Source of the DNA: Faecalibacterium sp.
Lineage (GTDB): Bacteria; Bacillota; Clostridia; Oscillospirales; Ruminococcaceae
NCBI GenBank assembly: GCA_022652735.1
Contig: JALCRP010000004.1
Coordinates: forward strand, 1 to 64,000
DNA: 64,000 bases
Reading direction: 5' to 3'
Positions 1 to 10,421 of this stretch are shown here, one piece after another (the first letter of the stretch is position 1; each line of letters starts with the position of its first letter). A program made the translations under genes and the position numbers. Under the pieces are notes generated by a model. The model searched no databases. It saw only the letters and a list, made by a program, of their open reading frames with translations, and was not told where the DNA came from.

Positions 1-138
1 TCCATTTTTTTACCTCTTAATCTTTCCGCCTAACTCACCTGCTAGGCTCTTTATGTATTTTTCGACCGGGAACGTGGTTTATCGCTCCGTGCTTTATAAT
101 CTATACCTTGCCCACTTTGCCCGCAGCCCCAAAACAAG

Positions 139-167
139 TTGTAATCGTCCGCAGGCTATACTATAAT
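139..167 (+). promoter_or_regulatory. Probable sigma-A promoter of the hprK operon
   Basis: TTGTAA at 139-144 and TATAAT at 162-167 are separated by exactly 17 bases, close to the vegetative consensus. The start codon of hprK lies about 80 bases downstream. The leader carries a perfect 7-bp hairpin (GGCAGGC at 180-186 pairing with GCCTGCC at 193-199, 6-base loop) without a T-run, so it is not a terminator. Bases 1-138 show no gene or other feature I can support. Confidence 0.75.
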
Positions 168-248
168 AAAATAAGCTCTGGCAGGCGGGAATGCCTGCCG
201 CCCCGGAAGGATAAATCCGGATTTTTGTGGAAAGAGGAGGCAACGGAA

Positions 249-1187
249 ATGATCTTTTCCTGCCCGCTGCAAAAGTTAATCACAGATGTGGATATGGAAG
301 CCGTATGGGTGCCTGAGAACTTGGAAAAAGTGAAGGTTACCAGCGCGGAAGTGAACCGTCCGGGCCTGTTTTTGGCCGGCTATTATGATTATTTCGACGC
401 TTCGCGCTTACAGACGTGCGGCCTTGCCGAGATGAACTACCTTTCTCAGTTCCCGCCCGAAAAACGGCGCGCTGCGCTGGAAAAGCTGTTCAGCATGAAG
501 CCGCCCGCGGTAATCGTCTCCCGCAGCCAAGAGCTGGAGCCTTACCCTGAAATGCTGGAATTCGCCGAGCAGTACCGTGTGCCGCTGCTTCGCTCGAACG
601 AGACGACCAGTACCCTGATGAGCAACCTCATCAGTGTGCTGAACGTAGAGCTTGCGCCGCGCGTGACGCGGCACGGCGTCCTTGTGGAAGTATACGGCGA
701 GGGCATCCTGATCTTGGGCGACAGCGGCATCGGCAAAAGCGAAACGGCCATCGAACTTGTCAAGCGCGGCCATCGCCTTGTAGCCGATGATGCCGTGGAG
801 CTGCGCAAGGTTTCGAGCCGCTCGATCGTGGGCACCGCGCCGGAAAACATTCGCCACTTTATTGAGCTGCGCGGCGTAGGGATCATCAACGTGGCGCGCG
901 TATACGGCGTAGGCGCCGTCAAGGTCAGCGAAAAAGTCGATCTCGTGATCGAGCTGGAAGCGTGGGATAAAACCAAGAATTATCAGCGCACCGGCCTCGA
1001 ATCCGAATACTGCGATATTCTGGGCGTTAAGATCCCGAGCACGGTGATCCCCGTAATGCCCGGACGCAACTTGGCCGTTATCCTTGAGACGGCGGCCATC
1101 AATAACCGCCAAAAGAAGATGGGCTATAATTCCGCGCAGGAGCTTCTGCAGCGGCTTGGCCTCGATCAAAGCGGCCAATTTCAGTAA
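249..1187 (+). CDS. hprK: HPr kinase/phosphorylase HprK
   Basis: Bifunctional enzyme that phosphorylates HPr on Ser46 using ATP and also removes this phosphate, so it sits at the head of carbon catabolite repression. The 312-residue product has the usual family length. Walker A GDSGIGKS is at residues 157-164, followed by the ADDAVEL segment and the family signature IELRGVGIINV. The ATG at 249 is chosen because AGAGGAGG lies just upstream; the open frame extends to 108 but that part has no ribosome-binding site and lies partly upstream of the promoter. First gene of a run through dnaE; murB starts 14 bases after its stop. Confidence 0.97.
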   Translation: MIFSCPLQKLITDVDMEAVWVPENLEKVKVTSAEVNRPGLFLAGYYDYFDASRLQTCGLAEMNYLSQFPPEKRRAALEKLFSMKPPAVIVSRSQELEPYPEMLEFAEQYRVPLLRSNETTSTLMSNLISVLNVELAPRVTRHGVLVEVYGEGILILGDSGIGKSETAIELVKRGHRLVADDAVELRKVSSRSIVGTAPENIRHFIELRGVGIINVARVYGVGAVKVSEKVDLVIELEAWDKTKNYQRTGLESEYCDILGVKIPSTVIPVMPGRNLAVILETAAINNRQKKMGYNSAQELLQRLGLDQSGQFQ

Positions 1188-1201
1188 AAGGGAGGGTCTG
1201 C

Positions 1202-2107
1202 ATGCCCGATTCAAAACAGTTAGAAAGCCTTTGCAGCCAGGCGGAAATTGCCTTTTTGCGCGATGAGCCGCTGGCTGGCCACTGCACGTTCCGCATCGGC
1301 GGCCCGGCCGATTACTTTTTGCTGCCCAAAAACACGGCGCAGCTGCGGCAGGCGGCACAATTTTGCCGCGAAAGCGGGATGCGCAGCTATTTTCTCGGCA
1401 ACGGCAGCAATGTGCTGTTCCGTGACGAAGGCTTCCGCGGCGCGGTGATCGATCTTTCCTCGATGGAAGAAGCCCTGCGCACCGACGGCTGCATTTTGAC
1501 GGCTTCGGCCGGATGCAGCCTAATGCGCCTGTGCCGTTTTGCGCAGAAAAACAGCCTTACCGGGCTGGAATTTGCCTATGGCATCCCGGGCACTTTGGGC
1601 GGCGCAATCTATATGAATGCCGGCGCCTACGGCGGCGAGATCGCGGACGTCCTGCTTGACGCCGAAGTGCTGCTGCCGGATGGTACGCTGCATACGGCCG
1701 GTGCGGGCAATTTGCAGCTGAGCTACCGCCACAGCGCCATTCAGGAAAAGGGCATCTGCGTTGTTTCGGCACGGCTGCGCCTTGAGACGGGCGACGCCGC
1801 GCATATTGCCGGCGTCATGGAAGATTTTATGAGCCGCCGGCGCGAAAAGCAGCCGCTGGATAAGCCCAGCGCAGGCAGTACGTTCAAACGGCCGGAGGGC
1901 GCTTATGCCGCCGCGCTGATTGAGCAGTGCGGGCTGAAAGGCTACCGCGTGGGCGGGGCCGCAATCAGCGAAAAGCACAGCGGCTTTGTGGTAAACCTCG
2001 GCGGCGCGCGCTGCGCGGACGTTTTGCAGCTTTGCGCGGACGTAGCCGCCATTGTAAAAGAGAAAACCGGCTATACGCTGGAAAAAGAGATTCGCGTGGT
2101 AGAGTAA
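1202..2107 (+). CDS. murB: UDP-N-acetylenolpyruvoylglucosamine reductase MurB
   Basis: FAD- and NADPH-dependent reductase that makes UDP-MurNAc, the second committed step of peptidoglycan precursor synthesis in the cytoplasm. At 301 residues it matches the short type II MurB class. FAD-binding segments are visible: FRIGGPADYF, GNGSNVLF and GIPGTLGGAIYMNAGAYGGE. The later AGSTFKRP and HSGFVVN motifs belong to the substrate-binding domain. An AAGGGAGG ribosome-binding site precedes the ATG. The hprK-murB-rapZ-whiA order is common in Clostridia, so co-transcription from the promoter at 139 is likely. Confidence 0.97.
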   Translation: MPDSKQLESLCSQAEIAFLRDEPLAGHCTFRIGGPADYFLLPKNTAQLRQAAQFCRESGMRSYFLGNGSNVLFRDEGFRGAVIDLSSMEEALRTDGCILTASAGCSLMRLCRFAQKNSLTGLEFAYGIPGTLGGAIYMNAGAYGGEIADVLLDAEVLLPDGTLHTAGAGNLQLSYRHSAIQEKGICVVSARLRLETGDAAHIAGVMEDFMSRRREKQPLDKPSAGSTFKRPEGAYAAALIEQCGLKGYRVGGAAISEKHSGFVVNLGGARCADVLQLCADVAAIVKEKTGYTLEKEIRVVE

Positions 2108-2131
2108 CGGTATGAGGGCGAGGAGCGGAAA

Positions 2132-2995
2132 ATGGAACTTTTGATCGTCAGCGGGCTTTCCGGCGCGGGGAAGTCTGTGGCCATGAACGCGCTGGAAGAC
2201 ATCGGCTATTTCTGCATCGACAATATCCCGGCCGGCATCCTGCCGCGCTTTGTGGAGTATTCGGAAGCCGGCGAAAATATGCTGCAGAAAGTGGCCATCG
2301 CGATGGACATCCGCGGCGCGCGCTCCAGCCAAGAGATTATGGAGGCGCTGGCCCAGCTTGACGAGCGCAAGGTTGGTTACCGCATTTTGTTTATCGACGC
2401 CAGCGACGATGTTTTGCAGCGCCGCTATAAAGAGACGCGCCGCCGCCATCCCATCAGCATCAGCATGGGCATCAGCACGGCGGAGGCCATCGAGCGCGAG
2501 CGCAAAATTTTGCGCCCTCTGCAGGAGCGCGCCAATTATCAGCTTGATACTTCAATGCTTTCGACGGCGCAAAACCGCGAACGTATTGTCAGCATGTTTA
2601 TGCAGGGCGGCAGCGTGGGCGACGCAATGGCGCTGACCGTGATGAGCTTCGGCTTCAAATACGGCCTACCCAAAGATGCCGATCTCGTATTTGATGTGCG
2701 CTGCCTGCCAAACCCTTTTTATGTGCCGGAGCTGAAAGAGAAAACCGGCATGGACAAAGAAGTGGCGGATTATGTGATGAGCTTTGAGGAATCGCGCGAA
2801 TTTTTGCACCGGCTAGAAAGCCTGCTGGAATATGCGCTGCCCTTATATGTTAAAGAGGGCAAAAGCCAGCTGATGATTGGCGTGGGCTGCACGGGCGGCA
2901 AGCACCGCAGCATTACTTTTGCGCGGCTGATCGGCGAGTTTTGCCAAAAGCTTGGGTATCATCCGAGCATCCAGCACCGCGACGCGCTGCGCTGA
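2132..2995 (+). CDS. rapZ: RapZ/YvcJ family nucleotide-binding protein
   Basis: P-loop NTPase family. In E. coli RapZ is an RNA-binding adaptor controlling GlmS levels; in Bacillus the homologue YvcJ hydrolyses GTP/ATP and affects competence. The role here is inferred from family only. Walker A GLSGAGKS lies at residues 8-15. The C-terminal half has the family motifs DVRCLPNPFY and GCTGGKHRS. The length of 287 is typical. In most Firmicutes yvcK lies between rapZ and whiA; here 87 non-coding bases separate them and no yvcK remnant is seen. Confidence 0.95.
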   Translation: MELLIVSGLSGAGKSVAMNALEDIGYFCIDNIPAGILPRFVEYSEAGENMLQKVAIAMDIRGARSSQEIMEALAQLDERKVGYRILFIDASDDVLQRRYKETRRRHPISISMGISTAEAIERERKILRPLQERANYQLDTSMLSTAQNRERIVSMFMQGGSVGDAMALTVMSFGFKYGLPKDADLVFDVRCLPNPFYVPELKEKTGMDKEVADYVMSFEESREFLHRLESLLEYALPLYVKEGKSQLMIGVGCTGGKHRSITFARLIGEFCQKLGYHPSIQHRDALR

Positions 2996-3082
2996 CGGGA
3001 TAGGCCGGGCGCGGGCATTGGAGCGTGCCGTGCTTTATTTCGCCGCCGCGCGGCAAGAAATGAAAAAAGGGGGACGGGCTTT

Positions 3083-4012
3083 GTGAGCTTTGCGTCGGAA
3101 GCTAAAAAAGAAATCACACAGAAAAAGATCGCAAAGCCCTGCTGCCTGCGGGCCGCCTGCTACGGCATCGCATGCTTTGCCAAATACTTTGATGCGCGCG
3201 GCATCGTGCTGCAAACAGAGCTTTCGTTCGTGGCGCAGTATGCGCAAAAAATGTTTGGGCGCTGCGGCGTGGCGGGCACGGTAGAAGAAATCGCGCGCAC
3301 GGGCGGGGCTGTGTATGAGTTCGCCGTGAAAGCGCCGGAAGAAGTAGAAAAGCTGCATACGCTGTTTGGTACCACGGGCCGCGAGCCGAGCTTACAGATC
3401 GACCCTCGGCTGCTGATCTGTCAGGGATGTATGGCGGCCTACATTGCCGCGGCTTTTTTGTGCAGCGGCACGGTGACGGACCCAAGCAAGGAGTATAACC
3501 TTGAAATCCTTACCCCACGCACAAACCTCGCCAAGGATTTTGAGGCGCTTTTGGCCGAGCATGAATTTGCGCCCCACCGCACCCGCCGCAAGGGCGTAAA
3601 CCTTGTATATGTAAAGGCAAGCGGCCACGTAGAGGATTTGCTGACCTTTATGGGCGCCAGCAGCGCCAGCCTGCGCCTGATGGACCAAAAGGTATATAAA
3701 TCCCTGCGCAACCAAACCAATCGCCGTACCAACTGCGATACCGCAAATTTGAGCAAGACAGCCAACGCCAACGCGGGCACCCTGCGCGCGATCCAGTATC
3801 TGCACGAAGAAAACGCGCTGGCCGCGCTGCCGGAAACGCTGCGGCAGGCCGCCGAAAAGCGCGAGCAGTACCCGGATTTGGCGCTGGCCGAGCTTGCGCA
3901 GCAGTTTACCCCCGCGATCAGCAAATCCGGGCTTTCGCACAGGCTGAAAAAGCTTGAGGCGGTCGCCGAGCAGATGAAACAGAGAAAGGAACAGGCTGCC
4001 GAACATGTCTGA
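3083..4012 (+). CDS. whiA: DNA-binding protein WhiA
   Basis: WhiA combines a LAGLIDADG-homing-endonuclease-like fold lacking nuclease activity with a C-terminal helix-turn-helix. In actinomycetes it controls sporulation genes; in Bacillus it affects cell division and chromosome segregation. The 309-residue product starts at GTG 3083 after AAAAAAGGGGGACGG and begins SFASEAKKEI, the usual N-terminus. The stretch NRRTNCDTANLSKTANA and the HTH-like EYPDLALAELAQQF-like region near residues 250-285 are family hallmarks. Its stop overlaps the dnaE start by 8 bases, implying translational coupling. Confidence 0.95.
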   Translation: MSFASEAKKEITQKKIAKPCCLRAACYGIACFAKYFDARGIVLQTELSFVAQYAQKMFGRCGVAGTVEEIARTGGAVYEFAVKAPEEVEKLHTLFGTTGREPSLQIDPRLLICQGCMAAYIAAAFLCSGTVTDPSKEYNLEILTPRTNLAKDFEALLAEHEFAPHRTRRKGVNLVYVKASGHVEDLLTFMGASSASLRLMDQKVYKSLRNQTNRRTNCDTANLSKTANANAGTLRAIQYLHEENALAALPETLRQAAEKREQYPDLALAELAQQFTPAISKSGLSHRLKKLEAVAEQMKQRKEQAAEHV

Positions 4013-7000
4013 ACCGCAAAAACGCTTTACGCATTTGCACGTCCATACCGAATACAGCCTGCTTGACGGTGCCTGCCGGATCGACCGCCTGATGGAGCGC
4101 GTAAAAGAATGCGGGCAGGATGCCATCGCCATTACCGATCACGGCGTTATGTACGGCTGTGTACAGTTTTATAAGGCCGCGAAAGCCGCCGGCATCAAGC
4201 CGATCATCGGCTGCGAAGTATATGTGGCTACGCGCACCCGCTTTGATAAAGTCAGCCATATCGACGGCAACAACCATCTGATTTTGCTGTGCAAAAACGA
4301 GCAGGGCTACAAAAATCTGATTAAGATGGTATCAAAAGCCTTTATTGAGGGCTTTTACTCCAAGCCGCGCGTCGATCACGAACTGCTGGAGCAATATCAC
4401 GAGGGGCTGATTTGCCTTTCGGCCTGCCTTGCGGGCGAAGTGCCGCAGGCGCTGTTGGCCGGAGACTATGAAAAGGCCAAGGAAACCGCGCTTTGGTATC
4501 GGGATTTGTTTGGCGAAGGCAACTATTATATCGAATTACAGGATCACGGCCTTGAAGAAGACCGCGTCGTGCTGCCGCAGCTTATCCGGCTTGCCAAGGA
4601 TACGGGCATCCCGCTTGTGGCGACGAACGATTCCCACTATCTGCGCAAGGACGATGCCAAGATGCAGAGCATTTTGCTTTGCATTCAGACGGGCAAAACC
4701 ATACAGGATGCCGACCGTATGGAGTTCCAGACGGACGAATTTTACCTAAAAACCACCGAGGAAATGTACGAGCTGTTCTCGATCGTGCCCGAGGCGTGTG
4801 AAAATACCAATAAGATCGCAGAACAGTGCAATTTCGATTTTGATTTTGGCCATACAAAGCTGCCGTATTTCAAGGCGCCCGACGGCATGGACAATCAGGC
4901 GTATTTTGAAAAGCTCTGTTATGAGGGCCTCGAGCGGCGCTATGGCCCCGATGTGCCTGCGGCAAACCGCGAGCGCCTCGATTATGAGATCGGCGTTATC
5001 CACAAGATGGGGTACACCAACTATTACCTCATTGTGTTCGATTATATCAATTTTGCCAAAAGCAAGGGCATCCCGGTTGGCCCTGGGCGCGGCAGCGGCG
5101 CGGGCAGTATTGCGGCCTATTGCGTCGGCATTACAGACATCGACCCCGTGCGGTATCATTTGATTTTCGAGCGATTTTTGAACCCGGAACGTGTCAGCAT
5201 GCCGGATTTTGACGTAGATTTCTGCTACGAGCGCCGGCAGGAAGTGATCGATTACGTCAACCGCAAGTACGGCTCCGATCATGTGGCGCAGATCGTTACG
5301 TTCGGCACGATGGCGGCGCGCAATGCACTGCGCGATGTCGGGCGTGTGATGGCGATGCCGTATCAGGCGGTGGACGTCGTGGCAAAGCAGGTTCCGCCGG
5401 ACCCTAAAATGACGCTGACGCATGCGCTCGAGGTATCGCCGGAATTAAAGCGCATGGTAGATACCGACCCGCAGGTGAAAGAGCTGTTTGAAACGGCGCT
5501 GAAGGTAGAGGGCATGCCGCGGCATGCTTCCACGCATGCCGCCGGCGTTGTGATTACGCGCGAGGCGGCCGACGAGTATGTGCCCCTTTCCACCAACGAC
5601 GGCCTGCCCGTGACGCAGTTTAATATGACGGAGATCGAAGAGCTTGGCCTTTTGAAGATGGACTTTTTGGGCCTGCGTACGCTCACGGTTATCCACGATG
5701 CCGAAAGAGAGATTCGGCGCCAAGAGCCGGCGTTTTCGATCGAAGCGCTGGATTATGATGACGCCGCCACCTATGGCATGCTGGCGCAAGGCGAAACCGA
5801 GGGCATTTTTCAGTTGGAATCTACCGGCATGAAGCAGGTGCTTATGGGCCTGCAGCCGAAAAACCTTGAGGATATTATCGCCCTGATCTCGCTGTACCGC
5901 CCCGGCCCGATGGATTCCATCCCTACCTATCTGCGCAACCGCCACGAGCCGGACAAAATCAGCTACAAAACGCCGCAGCTTGCGCATATCCTTGATGTGA
6001 CGAACGGCTGTATCGTCTATCAGGAGCAGGTTATGCAAATCTGCCGCGATCTGGCCGGGTTCTCGTTCGGGCAGGCGGACAACGTGCGCCGCGCGATGAG
6101 CAAGAAAAAGCATGCCGTCATGGAGGCCGAGCGCGCGCATTTTGTGCACGGCAATACCGAGCCGGGCCACGAATGCAAAGGCTGCGTCGCCAACGGCATC
6201 CCGGAGGCAGTTGCCAACGAGATTTACGACGATATGTCGAGCTTTGCTTCTTACGCGTTCAACAAAAGCCATGCGGCCTGCTATGCCTATGTGGCTTACC
6301 GCACAGCCTATTTGAAGTGCCATTATCCAAGCCAGTTTATGGCCGCGCTTTTGACAAGTGTGCTTGACAATACCGATAAGGTGATCGAATATTCGAGCGA
6401 ATGCACCCGCCTTGGCATCAAAGTGCTTCCGCCGGATGTAAACATCAGCGGCGGCGGCTTTACGCCGGACAAAGGCAACATCCGCTTCGGCATGAACGCC
6501 GTGAAAAATGTCGGCCGCAACCTGATTGCAAACGTAATCGACGCGCGGAAAGGCCAGCCCTTTGCCGATTTGTATGATTTCTGCAAGCGCATGCGCGGCA
6601 ACGAGCTGAACCGCCGCGCTGTCGAGAATCTGATTCGGGCCGGCGCGTTCGATAGCTTCGGCGCCACGCGCCGCAGTATGCTGGAAGCCGTCGAAAATAT
6701 CCTAAAAAGCGTCGAAAACGATGCGCGCCGCAACCTTGAAGGACAGCTGGATCTTTTCTCGGCGATGGGCGGCGGCGAAGAAGGCAGCCATTACGAGCTT
6801 ACCCCGCTGCCGGAATATACCGCGGCCGAGCTGCTGCAAATGGAAAAAGACGCGACGGGCCTGTACCTTTCCGGCCACCCGCTCGATGCCTACCGCGAGC
6901 AGATTCGTCGGTTTGCCTCTCACGCCATCAAGGATCTGATCGGCGATGAGGCAAAGAACATGGACAACCAGCGGGTAAAGCTGGTGTGCACGATCGTCAG

Positions 7001-7499
7001 GACAAAATTTATGACGACGAAAGCGAACACGATGATGGCCTTTACCAGCATCGAGGATTTGACTGGCTCGATGGAAGTGATTGTCTTCCCACGGACGCTG
7101 GAACAGTGCCGCGACGCCTTGCAGGATAATGCTGTTGTTGTGCTTTCCGGCAGGGTATCCGTGCGCGAGGACGAGCCTTCAAAGCTTTTGGCCGAGCAAG
7201 TAGTGCCCATCGACGAATACGACCCGAACCGCCCGCAGGATGCCGCGCGCGATTTTGTGCACAAGGCCAAGCAGGCCGAAACGCGCCTGTATATCCGTAT
7301 CCCCGCGATGGAATGCCCCGAGAAGGAAAAGGTGCTGAATCTGCTTGCGATTTTTGACGGAAATGTGCCGGTGATTTTGTACGCCGCCGCGGAGAAGAAA
7401 AAGATTGCCGTGCCGCGCCGCCTTTGGGCAAACGATCATCCGCTTTTTCGCAAGGAGCTGGAAAACATCCTCGGCCCCGGAAATGTAGCGGAAAAATAA
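4005..7499 (+). CDS. dnaE: DNA polymerase III alpha subunit DnaE
   Basis: Replicative polymerase of the C family. In Firmicutes DnaE works beside PolC, mainly extending primers. At 1164 residues it is standard for DnaE1-type enzymes. The N-terminal PHP domain starts with HLHVHTEYSLLDG. The polymerase active site shows GPGRGSGAGS, then PDFDVDF with Asp401, Asp403 and Asp405. The C-terminal OB-fold region is near residues 990-1090. It lacks the exonuclease insertion of PolC. The start ATG overlaps the whiA stop. A terminator follows at 7513, so this ends the hprK-led transcript. Confidence 0.98.
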   Translation: MSEPQKRFTHLHVHTEYSLLDGACRIDRLMERVKECGQDAIAITDHGVMYGCVQFYKAAKAAGIKPIIGCEVYVATRTRFDKVSHIDGNNHLILLCKNEQGYKNLIKMVSKAFIEGFYSKPRVDHELLEQYHEGLICLSACLAGEVPQALLAGDYEKAKETALWYRDLFGEGNYYIELQDHGLEEDRVVLPQLIRLAKDTGIPLVATNDSHYLRKDDAKMQSILLCIQTGKTIQDADRMEFQTDEFYLKTTEEMYELFSIVPEACENTNKIAEQCNFDFDFGHTKLPYFKAPDGMDNQAYFEKLCYEGLERRYGPDVPAANRERLDYEIGVIHKMGYTNYYLIVFDYINFAKSKGIPVGPGRGSGAGSIAAYCVGITDIDPVRYHLIFERFLNPERVSMPDFDVDFCYERRQEVIDYVNRKYGSDHVAQIVTFGTMAARNALRDVGRVMAMPYQAVDVVAKQVPPDPKMTLTHALEVSPELKRMVDTDPQVKELFETALKVEGMPRHASTHAAGVVITREAADEYVPLSTNDGLPVTQFNMTEIEELGLLKMDFLGLRTLTVIHDAEREIRRQEPAFSIEALDYDDAATYGMLAQGETEGIFQLESTGMKQVLMGLQPKNLEDIIALISLYRPGPMDSIPTYLRNRHEPDKISYKTPQLAHILDVTNGCIVYQEQVMQICRDLAGFSFGQADNVRRAMSKKKHAVMEAERAHFVHGNTEPGHECKGCVANGIPEAVANEIYDDMSSFASYAFNKSHAACYAYVAYRTAYLKCHYPSQFMAALLTSVLDNTDKVIEYSSECTRLGIKVLPPDVNISGGGFTPDKGNIRFGMNAVKNVGRNLIANVIDARKGQPFADLYDFCKRMRGNELNRRAVENLIRAGAFDSFGATRRSMLEAVENILKSVENDARRNLEGQLDLFSAMGGGEEGSHYELTPLPEYTAAELLQMEKDATGLYLSGHPLDAYREQIRRFASHAIKDLIGDEAKNMDNQRVKLVCTIVRTKFMTTKANTMMAFTSIEDLTGSMEVIVFPRTLEQCRDALQDNAVVVLSGRVSVREDEPSKLLAEQVVPIDEYDPNRPQDAARDFVHKAKQAETRLYIRIPAMECPEKEKVLNLLAIFDGNVPVILYAAAEKKKIAVPRRLWANDHPLFRKELENILGPGNVAEK

Positions 7500-7512
7500 G
7501 GTTCTCTGCAAA

Positions 7513-7539
7513 AGAGGCACCGTTTGGCGCCTCTTTTTT
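7513..7539 (+). terminator. Rho-independent terminator after dnaE
   Basis: AGAGGCACC (7513-7521) pairs with GGCGCCTCT (7526-7534) around a GTTT loop with one mismatch, followed by a T-run to 7539. Confidence 0.85.
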
Positions 7540-7541
7540 GT

Positions 7542-7568
7542 GCCTATTCCGTTTTTGCCGCATATAGT
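7542..7568 (+). promoter_or_regulatory. Possible sigma-E promoter of yunB
   Basis: GCCTATT (7542-7548) fits six of seven positions of the Bacillus sigma-E -35 pattern KMATATT, and CATATAGT (7561-7568) fits CATACANT with one mismatch. The spacer is 12 bases, shorter than the usual 13-15, so this is tentative. Known biology supports it: Bacillus yunB belongs to the sigma-E regulon. Confidence 0.35.
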
Positions 7569-7594
7569 GGTAGAGGGCGGAAGGAGAGATCACG

Positions 7595-8335
7595 ATGCTG
7601 AAAATCAAAACGCCGCCGCAAAGCCGGCGCCGAAAAAGAAAGCACCGCTGGCTAAGCCGGCGCCGCATCGCAAAGATTCTGCTCGTGCTGGCGCTGCTGT
7701 GCTATTTTTTGTATCGTCTGGAGGAACACATTCGCCCTGTATTGTTGTCTTTGGTGGATTATGAAAGCAAGCGCTATGCCATGAGCGCTTTTAACGATTC
7801 TGTGGCCGAAATGATCGCCGAGCAGCCGGACGGCTATCAGGGCCTTTATGTGATTACCTACGCAACCGACGGCTCGATTGCGGCCATTCAGGCCGACACC
7901 TATGCGCTGAACCGCCTTTCAAGCCAGCTGACAGAAAAGGTAGAGGAAAAGATGGACCGCTTTGAGGATAGCTCGCTCGATATGCCGATCGGCACACTGC
8001 TCGGCTTTCAGGCTTTCGCAGGGCGCGGGCCAAAGCTAAAACTGAAGGTGCTGCCCGAAACTTATGTTAAGGCGCAGCTTTACGATTCGCTTGAATCTGC
8101 CGGGATCAACCAGACAAAGCTGTGCGTCTACGCGCATTATACGATTGAAATGAGTGTGATTCTTTCGGGCTATACCGCCTGTGTTACGGCCGAGGGCGAA
8201 CTTTGCCTTTCGCAGGTATATCTCGTGGGCCAGACGCCGCAAAACTATTGGGGAACAAGCGGGCAAATTTGGGGAAATGCAGATAGCGCCGCCGCCGAGC
8301 AAAACAGCACGGCCGAGAGCATGGCAGGGAAATAG
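7595..8335 (+). CDS. yunB: Sporulation protein YunB
   Basis: YunB is a mother-cell sporulation protein of unknown biochemical role; Bacillus mutants are impaired in spore formation. The 246-residue product has a basic N-terminus rich in Lys and Arg, one membrane segment near residues 25-42 (ILLVLALLCYFLYRL) and an extracytoplasmic domain starting RYAMSAFNDSVAEMI, matching the family layout. Start ATG 7595 has AAGGAGAG upstream. It stands between a terminator and ligA and reads as a single-gene unit. A possible sigma-E promoter lies just upstream. Confidence 0.85.
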   Translation: MLKIKTPPQSRRRKRKHRWLSRRRIAKILLVLALLCYFLYRLEEHIRPVLLSLVDYESKRYAMSAFNDSVAEMIAEQPDGYQGLYVITYATDGSIAAIQADTYALNRLSSQLTEKVEEKMDRFEDSSLDMPIGTLLGFQAFAGRGPKLKLKVLPETYVKAQLYDSLESAGINQTKLCVYAHYTIEMSVILSGYTACVTAEGELCLSQVYLVGQTPQNYWGTSGQIWGNADSAAAEQNSTAESMAGK

Positions 8336-8337
8336 GC

Positions 8338-8366
8338 TTTTCTTTTCGCGGCAAGGCGGGTATAAT
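8338..8366 (+). promoter_or_regulatory. Candidate promoter of ligA
   Basis: A perfect TATAAT lies at 8361-8366, 59 bases before the ligA start. The -35 position (8338-8343, TTTTCT) is poor, so only the -10 element is convincing. Confidence 0.4.
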
Positions 8367-8409
8367 AAAAGGGCAAATAACGGCCCGCTGCCACAGCGCC
8401 GCGGGCTGA

Positions 8410-10404
<1,995 letters not shown>

Positions 10405-10421
10405 GCAAAAGGAGTTTGCCG

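Noticed and set aside
108-248. N-terminal extension of the hprK frame to base 108
   Set aside because: It spans the promoter and has no ribosome-binding site; the ATG at 249 follows AGAGGAGG and gives the standard HprK length.
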